Made by a program: the position numbers and the translations under genes. A DNA stretch of 36,492 nucleotides from Symbiodinium natans (lineage: Eukaryota; Sar; Dinophyceae; Suessiales; Symbiodiniaceae), in contig CAJNDS010000943.1 of NCBI GenBank assembly GCA_905221605.1, positions 12,501 to 48,992 of the forward strand, given 5' to 3'. Below the pieces are notes generated by a model that was given only the letters and a program-made list of their open reading frames with translations, made no database searches and was not told where the DNA came from. Below are positions 10,193-19,212 of the stretch, piece by piece; positions within the stretch are counted from its first letter, which is position 1; each line of letters starts with the position of its first letter.

Positions 10193-10895
10193 GTTGCAGT
10201 CGCCGAGTACAACACCCCCGCATCCTCTGCGAATTGCATATCCCTTCTGGACATTACGTGGTGTCACTGCGACGCAGTGGACCAGGACCAAACTCAGTCT
10301 GCAAAGGGGCGCTGGCAGAGAGTATAGGTTTGGGCATCAGCTCATCCGGGCATCTCTGTCTTTTCAGGATTCATCCTGGCTCTACCGCATCGACGTTTTC
10401 AGCCGGAACCCTCCGAAAGGCGCCATCATTCCATGTTGGCAGAGGTTGTCAGTGGGACTCAGTTGCTTGCTGAAACGTGGTGAGGAGGAGCTTCTCCGAC
10501 ACGCCAAACTCGGCCGGAACCCATGCAGAAGCCTAGAATTAGCGCACCTTGACCAGGACAAGTGGATCGATGTGAGGGGTTCTTGCTTGTAAAGTGTCGT
10601 CACAGAGAACGCTTTGGCGTGCCACACCGAAACCCCGGTTTGGGGGCTCTACTCTATGCCCAGAGCTTTGTGCTTGCTTTAACTTGTTGCAAGCTCTCAG
10701 GTTGCAGGGTCCTCGACCGCATTGCAAGAATTCGGCTGCTTGGCTTGGGCTCTCAGGTTGCTGCTTTTGTTGCTATTATTTATTTCTATGTTTATGGTAT
10801 TATTGTTATTTTCAAAGTTTGTCGTGCCCAAGCTGTACAAGTCAGTGCGCGCCGGCACGGGCAGCGCCCAGGACTCGCGCTACAAAAGCTGCTGA
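10193..10895 (+). CDS. Possible exons of an unknown gene
   Basis: Three stretches look coding. From 10193 (after TTGCAG) one frame gives VAVAEYNTPASSANCISLLD and another gives HIPSGHYVVSLRRSGPG, so the frame is uncertain. Exon 10368-10444 (after TTTTCAG, before GTTGTC) encodes DSSWLYRIDVFSRNPPKGAI. Exon 10818-10895 (after TTCAAAG) encodes FVVPKLYKSVRAGTGSAQDS and ends RYKSC, TGA. Phases between the last two do not match directly, so an intermediate exon or a different donor is needed. Not assigned to a family. Confidence 0.4.
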
Positions 10896-11099
10896 AGTCT
10901 CGGGACAACGAGGGTCACGGCCGCCTGTACTTCATCCAAAAGCGACTCTTTCAATATCTCTGGAGATCGGTCCAGCTGTCAGTCAGTGAGGAGCGCGTGG
11001 CCTAAATTGCCAAAAAAATCACTCTTGAGGGAACGCAGTTTATCTACTGCACGAACTAGGTTATGGCTGCCTTGTGCAACTTAGTCCGCTCGAGCCTGA

Positions 11100-11318
11100 A
11101 GTTTTGCCAGGCAATCTCAGCAGGAATCTCTCGTACTTGCATGGTATCGAGAAGTGAATCATTTGAAGGCAAGTTGTCTCTTCCGTACAGCTCTCGCCCT
11201 GCAGGATCGGCTGGTGGAGGCGCAGGCAGTCTTGGCTTTCAACCTGAATCCAAAGGACGGGCTGAGCTTTAAGCACAGATGTCTTGCACGTCTCACCTTG
11301 AGACCTTCTGCCATCTAG
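11100..11318 (+). CDS. Possible terminal exon with TPR-like helix pair
   Basis: A frame open from 11100, probably beginning after TCTCAG at 11120, encodes 65 residues to TAG at 11316-11318. The middle part (KASCLFRTALALQDRLVEAQ followed by AVLAFNLNPKDG) has the spacing and small-residue pattern of a tetratricopeptide helix pair, which would be a protein-interaction module. The similarity is by eye only. An overlapping + frame starting at 11063 is less protein-like. Confidence 0.45.
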   Translation, partial: SFARQSQQESLVLAWYREVNHLKASCLFRTALALQDRLVEAQAVLAFNLNPKDGLSFKHRCLARLTLRPSAI

Positions 11319-12290
11319 CAGCACTCACCAGCGGGCATTGCTTTAGCTGCTTGGACGTCATCTTGCGCAGAGGATGGCATCGCATACTTGAAGCGTGTTC
11401 TGGACTGCACTTGGCCTGCGGACTTGGCACTTGGCACAGTTCCGAATGCTTTCCTACAGCATGCCAAATGCCGCGCCCAGGGAAATTGAAGAAGGACACC
11501 GATGATGCCTCCTTGCTGAAGCCAGTATTGACATGCCATGCAGCAGGTCCGCGGTAGTCCGAGCAGCTGCTTAATTAATACCCCCACATTTAAAGATTTG
11601 TTTCATCGCGGAACCCTGCCTTTCTTATTGTGGCGGGAGGGGGGGGGGGGCCCTTCCCAATGAAACAGGTGCTCGGATTAGTATTCTCCAGCCGGGAGTC
11701 TCATTACGACACTTTTGGTTGTTCCGAGTCTAGGGGTTCCTGCGGTGTACTAAGCCAAGGAGATTGGTGAATGGCTCTCGCAGGTGTGCACAGAACGTGG
11801 CGGCCTAGATCCAACGATGCTAGGACCGTCCCCCCACAGCTAGATCCGAGTTCGAAGCGCCAGGGCACTGCGCGATTCAGCATGGCTGCATGGATGGCTG
11901 TCGACCATGTGGGCATGTACATGGGCATACCCATAGTAGCTGCTACTAAGGACTGATATTCTTTGGGGTATCCTACTAAGTAGCATACCTGAAAGAATAT
12001 CAGTCCTTTTTTTTGCGCCCCTCCAGAAAGGGATACCACCATGAAAGCTTTTACGTAGGTTTGAACGTAGGCTCCCGAGACCGGCGCAGGAGACTACTTC
12101 AGCAGACGAGACACCCTGCAAATTTTTTGGAGCTTCGTGAGCCGCATTGCAGCTCAGATGACTCAGATACACTTCTGTGGCTGCTTCCACAATTCCGTTT
12201 TGCGCTTTAAAGCTGATGGGCTACTGACTCCTAGTCTGGATAGTCTCAAAGAAGGGGCCAGAGATGACTGAGAGGCGGCAATCCTGCTCA
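11319..12290. other. Mostly unassigned
   Basis: A frame at about 11459-11557 (MPRPGKLKKDTDDASLLKPV) ends in TAG and may be an exon. A poly-G run lies near 11637-11650 and a strong hairpin at 11948-12008. Confidence 0.3.
11948..12008. ncRNA. 61-nt near-perfect hairpin followed by T run
   Basis: Arms AAGGACTGATATTCTTT (11948-11964) and its exact complement (11992-12008) form 17 pairs. The interior continues with GGTAT/ATACC-like pairing (one mismatch and one G-U near 11965-11966, one C-C at 11972/11984) and CTACT/AGTAG around a 1-3 nt tip. Eight or more T follow on the + strand. This could be a small-RNA precursor, a Pol III-terminated transcript or a foldback transposon; sequence alone cannot choose. 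Confidence 0.5.
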
Positions 12291-12716
12291 GAACTAACAC
12301 GACTAAACGTGCCGAAGCAATCCTGCGTCAACCGCTGGGATTAAGAAGCATGCAACTCACTGAAAGCCGTGAGCAGCCTGTGTTGCCAGAGGGGTCACCT
12401 ATTGCTTCCAAGGATTTCTCCAAGCAAGATTTGGTTTCTGCACTGCGACAGCTCTTTGACACCTTCAAACCAGGAGGAGAGGGGCAGGCGACTGGGAGCT
12501 TCGCAGTCATCATAGCTTGCTCATGCTGATTCATGCTTATTCCCCTTGCCCTAGCTGTCCTACGATGTCCTGGTGAACGTCCCACGACATGAAATCCACA
12601 TCGATGCTATTTGTCCTGGAGTCGCTAATAAGGTGATCACACGCATCTTGGAGCATTTTGCGGAGTCCTACTATCTGCAGCCCAGCTGCCATCATGGCTC
12701 CGCATGCACTGTGTAG
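12291..12716 (+). CDS. Two-exon gene end, unknown protein
   Basis: Exon 12291-12487 starts after TGCTCAG and encodes TNTTKRAEAILRQPLGLRSM… through SKQDLVSALRQLFDTFKPGG and EGQ. The donor is CAG|GC, phase 0. After a 67-bp intron ending CCCTAG, exon 12555-12716 continues in phase 0 with LSYDVLVNVPRHEIHIDAIC, PGVANKVITRILEHF and ends at TAG. Both exons have strongly protein-like composition and the phase match supports a GC-AG intron. No domain is recognised; an ATG at 12350 could be internal. Confidence 0.55.
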
Positions 12717-12904
12717 ACTGTGTGCCAGGCCCAAGGCTAGCGAGGCTATTTTGACCTGGTGCCATGACAGCCATGATGTGTCCTTGTCATGATGCGACAT
12801 GGGACTTATCGGCCTCTCCAGTGAGCAGCTCTAGGCAATGGCAGAAGAATCGTGACTCCGCCAGTAGCCTGACCAACTTCAAGTCCTCCGACACTGTTTT
12901 CCAG

Positions 12905-13119
12905 GCGCGGGGTGTAAGATCCGAATGCTAGTTAAAGGGCAAGGCTGGCAAGGATATGGGAAGCTGCAGAAAACCAATGCAGCACACCTACAATCGCCGT
13001 CCTTCTCTGAAGCACCAAACCCTTATCTGCCAAACAAAAAGCTTGGATGTGGGTCCGCTTCGCGCCTTGCGCGGCAGGTGGCCGTCAGTGACTTGGCAAG
13101 TCAGGTGCTGGAAGAGGAG
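12905..13119 (+). CDS. Possible internal exon, unknown protein
   Basis: Between TTTCCAG and a GTATGT donor, a frame open throughout encodes AGCKIRMLVKGQGWQGYGKL and 50 further residues ending SDLASQVLEEE, in phase 0. The GxGWxGYGKL segment recalls a G-patch but is too short to call. A following acceptor (CCCCTTAG at 13237-13238) leads into 13238-13282. Confidence 0.45.
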
Positions 13120-13237
13120 GTATGTTCGTTTTTGCTAGCTGCTAGCTCCCTTATCTGATTCTCAAGTTCTAAAAATATACTGATTCATGAACATGGTTGG
13201 TTGGCGAAACAACTCCAACTGCACATGTCACCCCTTA

Positions 13238-13423
13238 GAAGAAGAAGAGCAGTGGGCGGAGCTGCGCCTTGCAACCAAGGCCTGATCATGCTGAACACAG
13301 GCCTGCACGTGGCCAGCAAGAAGCTGAAGAAGGCGAACACAGCAGCCATGACCTTGGAGGAATACATCTCCAACACAAGGCTCGGGGGGGTTTGCTGGCA
13401 CTCTGTTGCCTGTGGTAGGTGAC
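13238..13423 (+). CDS. Possible exon with frame break
   Basis: One frame encodes EEEEQWAELRLATK (13238-13279) and then hits a stop; another frame takes over from about 13294 with NTGLHVASKKLKKANTAAMT and LEEYISN, before a stop at 13421. Removing 20 bases would join them, and AGGCCTG occurs on both sides of the break. It may be a frameshifted pseudogene, an unusually tiny intron or an assembly indel. Confidence 0.35.
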
Positions 13424-13519
13424 GAGGCAAGGCAAGATTCACTAAGCTTCACCCCGCGTTTTATCTCAAAACCCCGGGATGGTATTTGTAGCACATCCGG
13501 CTTGTGTCACCCAGCTTCC

Positions 13520-13688
13520 AGGCCTTGATCTGGGTCAGGGTTCTATGGGCATGCCATGCAATATCCACGGCAAGTGGTGGAAATGGAACAAGGCCCTCAC
13601 AGGCAAAGGCGTGATAGCAATCAACCCATCGGGGTGGATTTGCTGTGGAGCTGCTCCCCTGGGAGAGGGTCCGAGAGAGATGGCGTGA
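13520..13688 (+). CDS. Possible terminal exon, unknown protein
   Basis: After CTTCCAG a frame encodes GLDLGQGSMGMPCNIHGKWW, then KWNKALTGKGVIAINPSGW and a short tail to a TGA at 13686-13688. Good composition; no family recognised. Confidence 0.35.
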
Positions 13689-13903
13689 CCAGGGTCTATA
13701 GGGGATCGTGTTGACTGAGCCTCATGCTGGGGTACCAGATTTCATCAGTCGCTGGCTGTCCTTGGCTAGATGCTACTTTGACACTTGCAGAAACATGCCC
13801 AGCGTCAAAGCCTCGAGCGCCGGATTACCACCAGAAGGAATGAGAATTGCGACACATCAGTCTGTGATTCTCTAGATGCAACGGCCTGAAGAACAACAGG
13901 AAA

Positions 13904-14200
13904 ATCAGAAACTGGACCGCGAATCAGAAACTGCGCATCAGAAACTGCGCATCAGAAACCAGCCACGCATCTGACACTCCGCATCAGAAACTGGCGCGCA
14001 TCAGCAACTGCGCATCAGAAACTGCGCGCATCAGCAACTGCGCATCAGAAACCACCGCGCATCAGAAACTGCGCATCAGAAACTGCGCATCAGAAACCAC
14101 CGCGAATCAGAAAACTGCAAACATGCGCATCAGAAACCCACGCGAATCAGAAACTGCGCGTCTGAAACCCACGCGAATCAGAAACTGCTTTTTCAGAAAC
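13904..14200. repeat. Minisatellite of GCATCAGAAACTGC type
   Basis: Irregular head-to-tail copies of a 14-18 nt unit with core CATCAGAAACTG or GAATCAGAAACTG. Confidence 0.85.
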
Positions 14201-14461
14201 CGGGTGGGGGGGGGTGGGGAGGGGTGGGGGGGGGGGGGGGCAGTCGCGTGCAGGCGGCCAGCCATGTCAGAAACTGCCTTTCGCAAACGCGGTGGGGGGT
14301 CAGAAAACGGGGTGGGGGGGGGGGTTGGGGTGCAGGCGGCCAGCCCATGTCAGAAACTGCTTTTCAGAAACGGGGGGGGTGGGGGGGGGGGCAGTCGCCC
14401 AGCCATGTCAGAAATTGCTTTTGCAGGGGCCAGCCCATGTCAGAAACTGCTTTTCAGAAAC

Positions 14462-14493
<32 letters not shown>

Positions 14494-14645
14494 CGCGTGC
14501 AGGCGGCCAGCCATGTCAGAAACTGCCTTTCGCAAACGCGGGGGGGGGCGCCCAGTCGCGTGCAGGCGGCCAGCCCATGTCAGAAACTGGAAACGGGGTG
14601 GGGGGGGGGGGGGGCAGTCGCCCAGCCCATGTCAGAAATTGCTTT
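14201..14645. repeat. Poly-G/CAGAAACTG satellite
   Basis: At least five repeats in which a long G run (up to 28 G at 14462-14489) is followed by CAGTCGC, GCAGGCGGCCAGCC and ATGTCAGAAACTGC. The + strand frames are Gly-rich artefacts. The G runs could form quadruplexes. Confidence 0.85.
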
Positions 14646-14679
14646 TCAGAAACCCATGTCTGAAGTTGCAAGAGCCCTG

Positions 14680-14804
14680 AGACCTAAACCTTAAACCCTG
14701 AACCTTAAACCCTAAACCCTAAACCCTGAACCCTTAACCCTAAAGCCTAAACCTTAAACCCTGAACCCTAAACCCTACACCCAACCCCCTGAACCCTAAA
14801 CCCT
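14680..14804. repeat. Interstitial CCCTAAA block
   Basis: About 125 bp of degenerate CCCTAAA/CCTTAAA/CCCTGAA telomere-type units. Confidence 0.9.
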
Positions 14805-15020
14805 CCGGTTTCCAAATCGGCCGTTCACCAGTTTCCGAATCAGGCGTTCACCAGTTTCCGAATCAGATGTTTGCCAGTTTCCGAATCAGCCGTTCACCAG
14901 TTTCCGAATCAGCCGTTTGCCAGTTTCCGAATCAGCCGTTCACCAGTTTCCGAATCAGCCGTTTGCCAGTTTCCGAATCAGCCGTTTGCCGGTTTCCGAA
15001 TCAGCCGTTCGCTAGTTTCT
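14805..15020. repeat. 23-bp minisatellite of CAGTTTCCGAATCAGCCGTT type
   Basis: Eight to nine head-to-tail copies with TTCACC or TTGCC variation between units. Because the unit is not a multiple of three, the long frame through it is not coding. Confidence 0.9.
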
Positions 15021-15215
15021 GAAACATCCGTTTCCTGGTTTCCGAATTTCCCGTTTTCAGTTTCTGATTCAGCCGTCTGGGTTTCTGATTCAGCCGCCCT
15101 GGTTTCTGATTCAAGCTTGGTTTCTGATTTTCCCGTTTCGGTTTCTGATTCAGGTCTGGTTTCTGATTCAACCGTTCTGGTTTCTGATTCAACCGTTCTG
15201 GTTTCCGAAAATTCC
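15021..15215. repeat. Minisatellite of GGTTTCTGATTCAGCCG type
   Basis: Related units with GTTTCTGATTC cores, the reverse complement of the GAATCAGAAAC cores at 13904-14200. Confidence 0.85.
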
Positions 15216-16528
15216 GTCGACCACGGCCTGAAACCCACATTTGCCACATCCTGCCACGCCTAAGCGTGAAAAGCCACACCACTGAGAAGCCTCACGCCTC
15301 GATCCGGTTTCCTAGTTCACGAGGTGCCTGCCGCACCAGGTCTTTCAAACACGAATCCAATGCACCCTCAAGCCAGCAAGTAGACAAGAGAAGCACTTGG
15401 ACTCTTCAAGAATCACGAGACCCCTGTTCTGCAGTGAAGGCGTTTGGTTTCCGAGGAGGAGGTCCCCAACGAGGCTCTGAGGCAGATCTGACAAAAGGTT
15501 CAGGGTTTAGGGTTTCGGGTTTATGGACTTTTTGGAGATTCATTGCAACAAGGGGGCTGAATGGCGAAACTCCAGTGTGCTAAGTCAGGTGGAGGGTGGA
15601 GCTTAGATGAGCTCAGCACCTTGAAGAGAGAGTTCACTATTGGTTTCGAGGGTTGGTCTCCAATGCCTGTGGGGTTGGGGCGGCTGTAGAGCGGATTTCT
15701 GATGATTTCGAGCCTTCATGGTGCAAGGCAGGGATTTCTTGCCATTTTCGTGCAGATCTGTGCACTTCCCTGGCAGGACCTGGTTCGAGGACATCAGCTG
15801 CTGGGTGTTCATCTGTAGTGAGTACATGTGAAGGGTAACAGGTAACACGCGCGCTCGTTTTCAAAAGAGTCTTCCCTGAGAATTCACCTGATAAACCCCG
15901 TCAAGTCAAGCCCTGTAGCACCGCACCACCAGGAGGACTAGCAAGGGGGACCACATGTGGAACAGACTGACATAAAACATCATGGTACAGCTTGAAGCGG
16001 TTGGCGGAGACGATGCTTGAAACTGTTTAGTGCGCACATACACTCATTTTCGCGTTTGAGGTTGTACAGAGATCTCCGTGGAACCCATGCCACGCACGCC
16101 TTTCTCCAAGCTGCCTGTCCAACCGAACATCGAGGGATGGCCCGGGCCTCAGAAAGGACGAAATGATGTTTTGCCCACTTGCGGAGAGTAGAGCGGTCAC
16201 TGCCCCATCGGTCATCCAACCTTGTTCGAGCACATCATTTTGCACCACCATTGAGCCCCTGCAGGTTTAGCATCCTTAGAACCCCACAAGCATTAAGTGC
16301 TACTTTGTGGTAGAGCTGGTCTGCTGCGCAGATGGCCACCTTCAGAAGTTATAGGAGGGCGGAGGGCTGCAGCACGCCGCTAGTCACAACGGCTACTGCG
16401 CAGGCTCGTGGCTGTGATGGATGGGTCGCTTCGCCTCCGATTCTGGGCCGTGCTGGTCACCGCCTCATGTGTGGCTGCACCCCACCAGCTGAGCAGACAC
16501 TGCATAGCTGCATACCATGTCCTTCCAG
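15216..16528. other. No recognised gene
   Basis: Short TTTAGGG-like copies near 15499-15523. Open frames occur on both strands without family resemblance or convincing splice structure. Confidence 0.35.
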
Positions 16529-16727
16529 GCGTTTGCTGAGGGCAAGCATGTGGGAAGATCACGCTGAAAAGATAAAACTGTCGTTGCTTTTGGTTCCTCA
16601 ATACGTTTGTTTTTTTCGTAAGGTGCTCCAGCGCATCTACCTCTTCTCAGACTCGCAGGGCGACGTGGACCCTGAGGATGTCATCGACTTAAAGGATGTA
16701 GCAGTCGCAGCGCTCGCAGACGCTTAG
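16529..16727 (+). CDS. Two-exon gene end, unknown acidic protein
   Basis: A 21-nt exon (16529-16549, after CTTCCAG, before GTGGGA) encodes AFAEGKH in phase 0. After a 73-bp intron ending CGTAAG, exon 16623-16727 continues in phase 0 with VLQRIYLFSDSQGDVDPEDV, IDLKDVAVAALADA and TAG. The acidic C-terminus has good composition; the protein is not recognised. Confidence 0.5.
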
Positions 16728-17050
16728 TCCTAAGCCCAGAGTTTACGGAGGGGGGGATCATGGGGGCTTCAGTGATTCAGTGTTTAGACAGCAGCACAAC
16801 TGCCTTCCCCACCCCCCGGCCCCCAAACATTCCGAGGCAATAAAGTTTTGTGAAGGAGTGGGGAAGTGTTTAAAGATGGTGCGCGGCTCCCTCGACCTTT
16901 AACCTATAAGTCTTAAGCTTATAATGTTTCTAAACCAACCTGCCCTGCAGCCCTGCAACCGTTGCCTTACATGCTTCCCCTAACTGCCAATAGTTTCCCC
17001 TCTGTCTTTCTTTTTTGTTACGGGCCCCTGTTTGTGGTGTTTTTATGTAG

Positions 17051-17188
17051 GCATCATTGCCCGAAGAGTGCAACAACCACCAGAGCTTGGTATTCAGCTC
17101 TGGGGCTGGGGGCAACTTCGCACCCAAGGAAGACAGCGCTGCAAAAAAGCGGTACACAAGCAACCTGCCGCTTGTTTGCAGTCATTAG
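17051..17188 (+). CDS. Terminal exon, unknown protein
   Basis: A pyrimidine-rich tract ending ATGTAG leads into 45 codons: ASLPEECNNHQSLVFSSGAG, GNFAPKEDSAAKKRYTSNLP, LVCSH and TAG at 17186-17188. Good composition. A second open frame on the same strand is less protein-like. Upstream exons not identified. Confidence 0.45.
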   Translation, partial: ASLPEECNNHQSLVFSSGAGGNFAPKEDSAAKKRYTSNLPLVCSH

Positions 17189-17893
17189 CCCTAGACTCCG
17201 GGCTAGAACAGCTTGGAAGAGCAGGGCCAGTTTGTTTTTTGGTGACGTCGCCTGACATAGTAGCATCTGTAATTCTTTTCTTAAGCCATGCAGATGCGGA
17301 CGCCGGTTCGATCCCAAATGACCATACTCGGTGCTAACGATGATCTCCAGCATGGCTAGTAAGAATACCAATGATGCTGCCAGGGCCATTATTGGTCGCT
17401 CTGATTACTTAGCATTGCATTAGCATGAGTACTGGTATGCTGACAAACAAAAGAAACAGGAGTTTGAGAATCCAACGCTGCTTTCGTATTAGTATCCGCA
17501 TGTTTACCACCATCAGCAGACATACTGTAGGTTTTTGGCAGAAGCAATGAAATAGTACTTCTTCTTCTTCTCGCGTGTTCATGCCAAGGAAAAGCCACAA
17601 ATCTTGCTGCTGCATGGCAAGCCGGCTCCCCGCGCCCTGGCAGATGGAGGCCGCCAGCAGGCAGGGGACAAACAAATAGGGTTTAGGGTTTAGGGTTTAG
17701 GGTTTAGGTTTAGGGTTTAGGTCCTGAAAGGAGTTGCCCAGTTCTATCACCTTAAAAAGTTCTGTAAATATACAAGCTACACAGTGCCACCCCTTTTGTA
17801 TGCACATATCAATGCAAAGCAAAATAGAATCAATTAATTAAATGCCCATTGGAACCCATTTGGCCAAATTTGAAGGCAGAGGGTTCTTTTTCT
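17189..17893. other. No recognised gene
   Basis: Contains the telomere-type repeat at 17678-17721. No exon is supported. Confidence 0.35.
17678..17721. repeat. Interstitial TTTAGGG repeats
   Basis: Five to six nearly perfect TTTAGGG units on the + strand. Confidence 0.95.
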
Positions 17894-18208
17894 TCACAGA
17901 TTGCCTTTCTGCGGCAGGGGCTTCTTGAAATCAATGTCGTCCAAGTCGAATGGTGGCATGAAAATCCGGTGAGTGGAAGCTGCCACAGAAGCGAACACAT
18001 TGGAACCAACTGGGACAAGGACCACAACCATGAGGACCTCAAACCTGCACTCCCAAACAATCAGCAATTGACAGAAAATACCCAAGACGCCGGGAGTGCC
18101 TAAGCATGGCAAGTTTCCGAAGCTGGTAGCCTACGGAGTCCAGGCATTGATGTGACAGACCATGCAATGCAAGGAGCCTTGCCCAGTTTTCGTGTTCAAA
18201 GGATTCCT
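17894..18208 (-). CDS. Two-exon gene end with a membrane segment, unknown protein
   Basis: On the minus strand, exon 18208-18082 follows TTTGCAG and encodes ESFEHENWARLLALHGLSHQ, CLDSVGYQLRKLAMLRHSRR, LG. A GTATTTTC donor and a GTGCAG acceptor bound an intron of only 37 bp (18081-18045). Exon 18044-17894 then continues FEVLMVVVLVPVGSNVFASV (a likely membrane helix) and ends HRIFMPPFDLDDIDFKKPLP, QKGNL and stop. Without the splice the first frame stops at once; with it the frame is kept. No family recognised. It is transcribed against most of its neighbours. Confidence 0.5.
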
Positions 18209-18471
18209 CTGCAAACCACACCTGCCCTGTGCCCCATTGGCCTCAGGGCGCTCGAAATCTCACAGCGCTCGCCGGGCCCACCAGCGATCCTGACCAAGTC
18301 AAGCCTCTTTGGAGCAGAAGCTGCAGTCATTCTGAGCTGAATGAAATGTAGCCCTTTGCAGGCTGCAGCCCTCCAGGAACTTGTGATTTCAAGGTTTTCT
18401 CCGGTTCAGGTTGTCCAAGGCACAAGTTCCGTGACCGTGGGCTCTGCATCCTTCGAAACGTCTACGTAATC

Positions 18472-18690
18472 ATGCTAGAGATAGCTGTTGGCAGCAGTTT
18501 TGAACACGACCGTCCTGAGCAAGGTCCGACGCCCCTGAAGCGGGTGGTCTTGGTGGCAGAGAGCCAAGACCTCGCCGACAAGTGGGTGTGGCTTCGATTG
18601 CAGAGTATGCGTCGACGTGCTTTGTACCATTGCTGGGGCTGCTATAGCCATAGTTGTACCAGGACCTTGAAAGAAGACACAAACAACTGA
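18472..18690 (+). CDS. Possible exon with PH-domain-like C-terminal helix
   Basis: The frame includes PLKRVVLVAESQDLADKWVW and LRLQS, which fits the last strand and helix of a pleckstrin-homology domain (a lipid/protein binding fold). The exon probably starts after GGCAG at 18494 or 18497; its end is unclear. A 186-codon minus frame overlaps but is Ser/Leu rich and less protein-like. Confidence 0.3.
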   Translation: MLEIAVGSSFEHDRPEQGPTPLKRVVLVAESQDLADKWVWLRLQSMRRRALYHCWGCYSHSCTRTLKEDTNN

Positions 18691-19007
18691 GGCACATGAT
18701 CTCCTGTGGGCCCTGAGACAGCATGCGTTCCCAGGAAAAAAAGAGTGCGCTTGCTGAGGAAGCTAAAGCGCTCTCTTGGAGCTTCTGAGTTCTTGTGATT
18801 GGCAAAAGCACCCTTGCATCCTTGAAGCTTTTCGACCTTCTGGCCTCCTGAGCAGCACTTGCTGCCAGCGACGGTGGCGAGTAACAATACAACATTCTCG
18901 AAAGATAGAATGAGCAATGCAAAGTGCTGGGTAGCACAGAGTTGGGCTGCAAGGCGGAAAGCCACACCCACCTAGAACATGATGATCTGTGATGTCGAAC
19001 TTTTGAC
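18691..19007. other. No recognised gene; left flank of the array
   Basis: Unique sequence up to the abrupt start of array homology at about 19008. Confidence 0.5.
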
Positions 19008-19024
19008 CCGAAGCACCACAGCGA

Positions 19025-19049
19025 CACCACGTGGTGCCACGCTATAGCG
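19025..19049. promoter_or_regulatory. Palindrome pair upstream of array copy 1
   Basis: CACCACGTGGTG (19025-19036, containing the E-box/G-box core CACGTG) and CGCTATAGCG (19040-19049), about 165 bp before the ATG. A regulatory role is inferred from position only. Confidence 0.4.
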
Positions 19050-19145
19050 CCCCCTCGTGCGGCTACGTAAACTAGGACGTGGTTCTGCGAAACACGGAGT
19101 GGTCTGGTATGTCTGGTACATTATGCTCATGCTGTGGCACCTACT

Positions 19146-19167
19146 GTAGCCTCCAGGTTGGGTCAAG
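19146..19167 (+). promoter_or_regulatory. Spliced-leader-like remnant, copy 1
   Basis: GTAGCC, a six-base gap, then TTGGGTCAAG resembles the conserved dinoflagellate spliced leader (GTAGCC…TTGGCTCAAG) with one mismatch in the 3' block and three extra bases between. Candidate trans-splice acceptors follow at 19178, 19187 and 19196, before the ATG at 19213. Confidence 0.35.
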
Positions 19168-19212
19168 CTCGTCCTCAGTCATTATAGAGACTCGCAGCTC
19201 GGGAGCAAAGCA

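Noticed and set aside
14123-14694. Three overlapping Gly-rich frames of 149-185 codons
   Set aside because: They read through poly-G satellite repeats in all three frames equally.
13904-15215. Satellite block considered as a CRISPR-like array
   Set aside because: Units are degenerate, contiguous and without unique spacers, in a eukaryotic context.
14871-15263. 130-codon frame of SxSAVxxFPNQP-type repeats
   Set aside because: Generated by a 23-bp minisatellite; unit length is not a multiple of three and the repeats vary freely.
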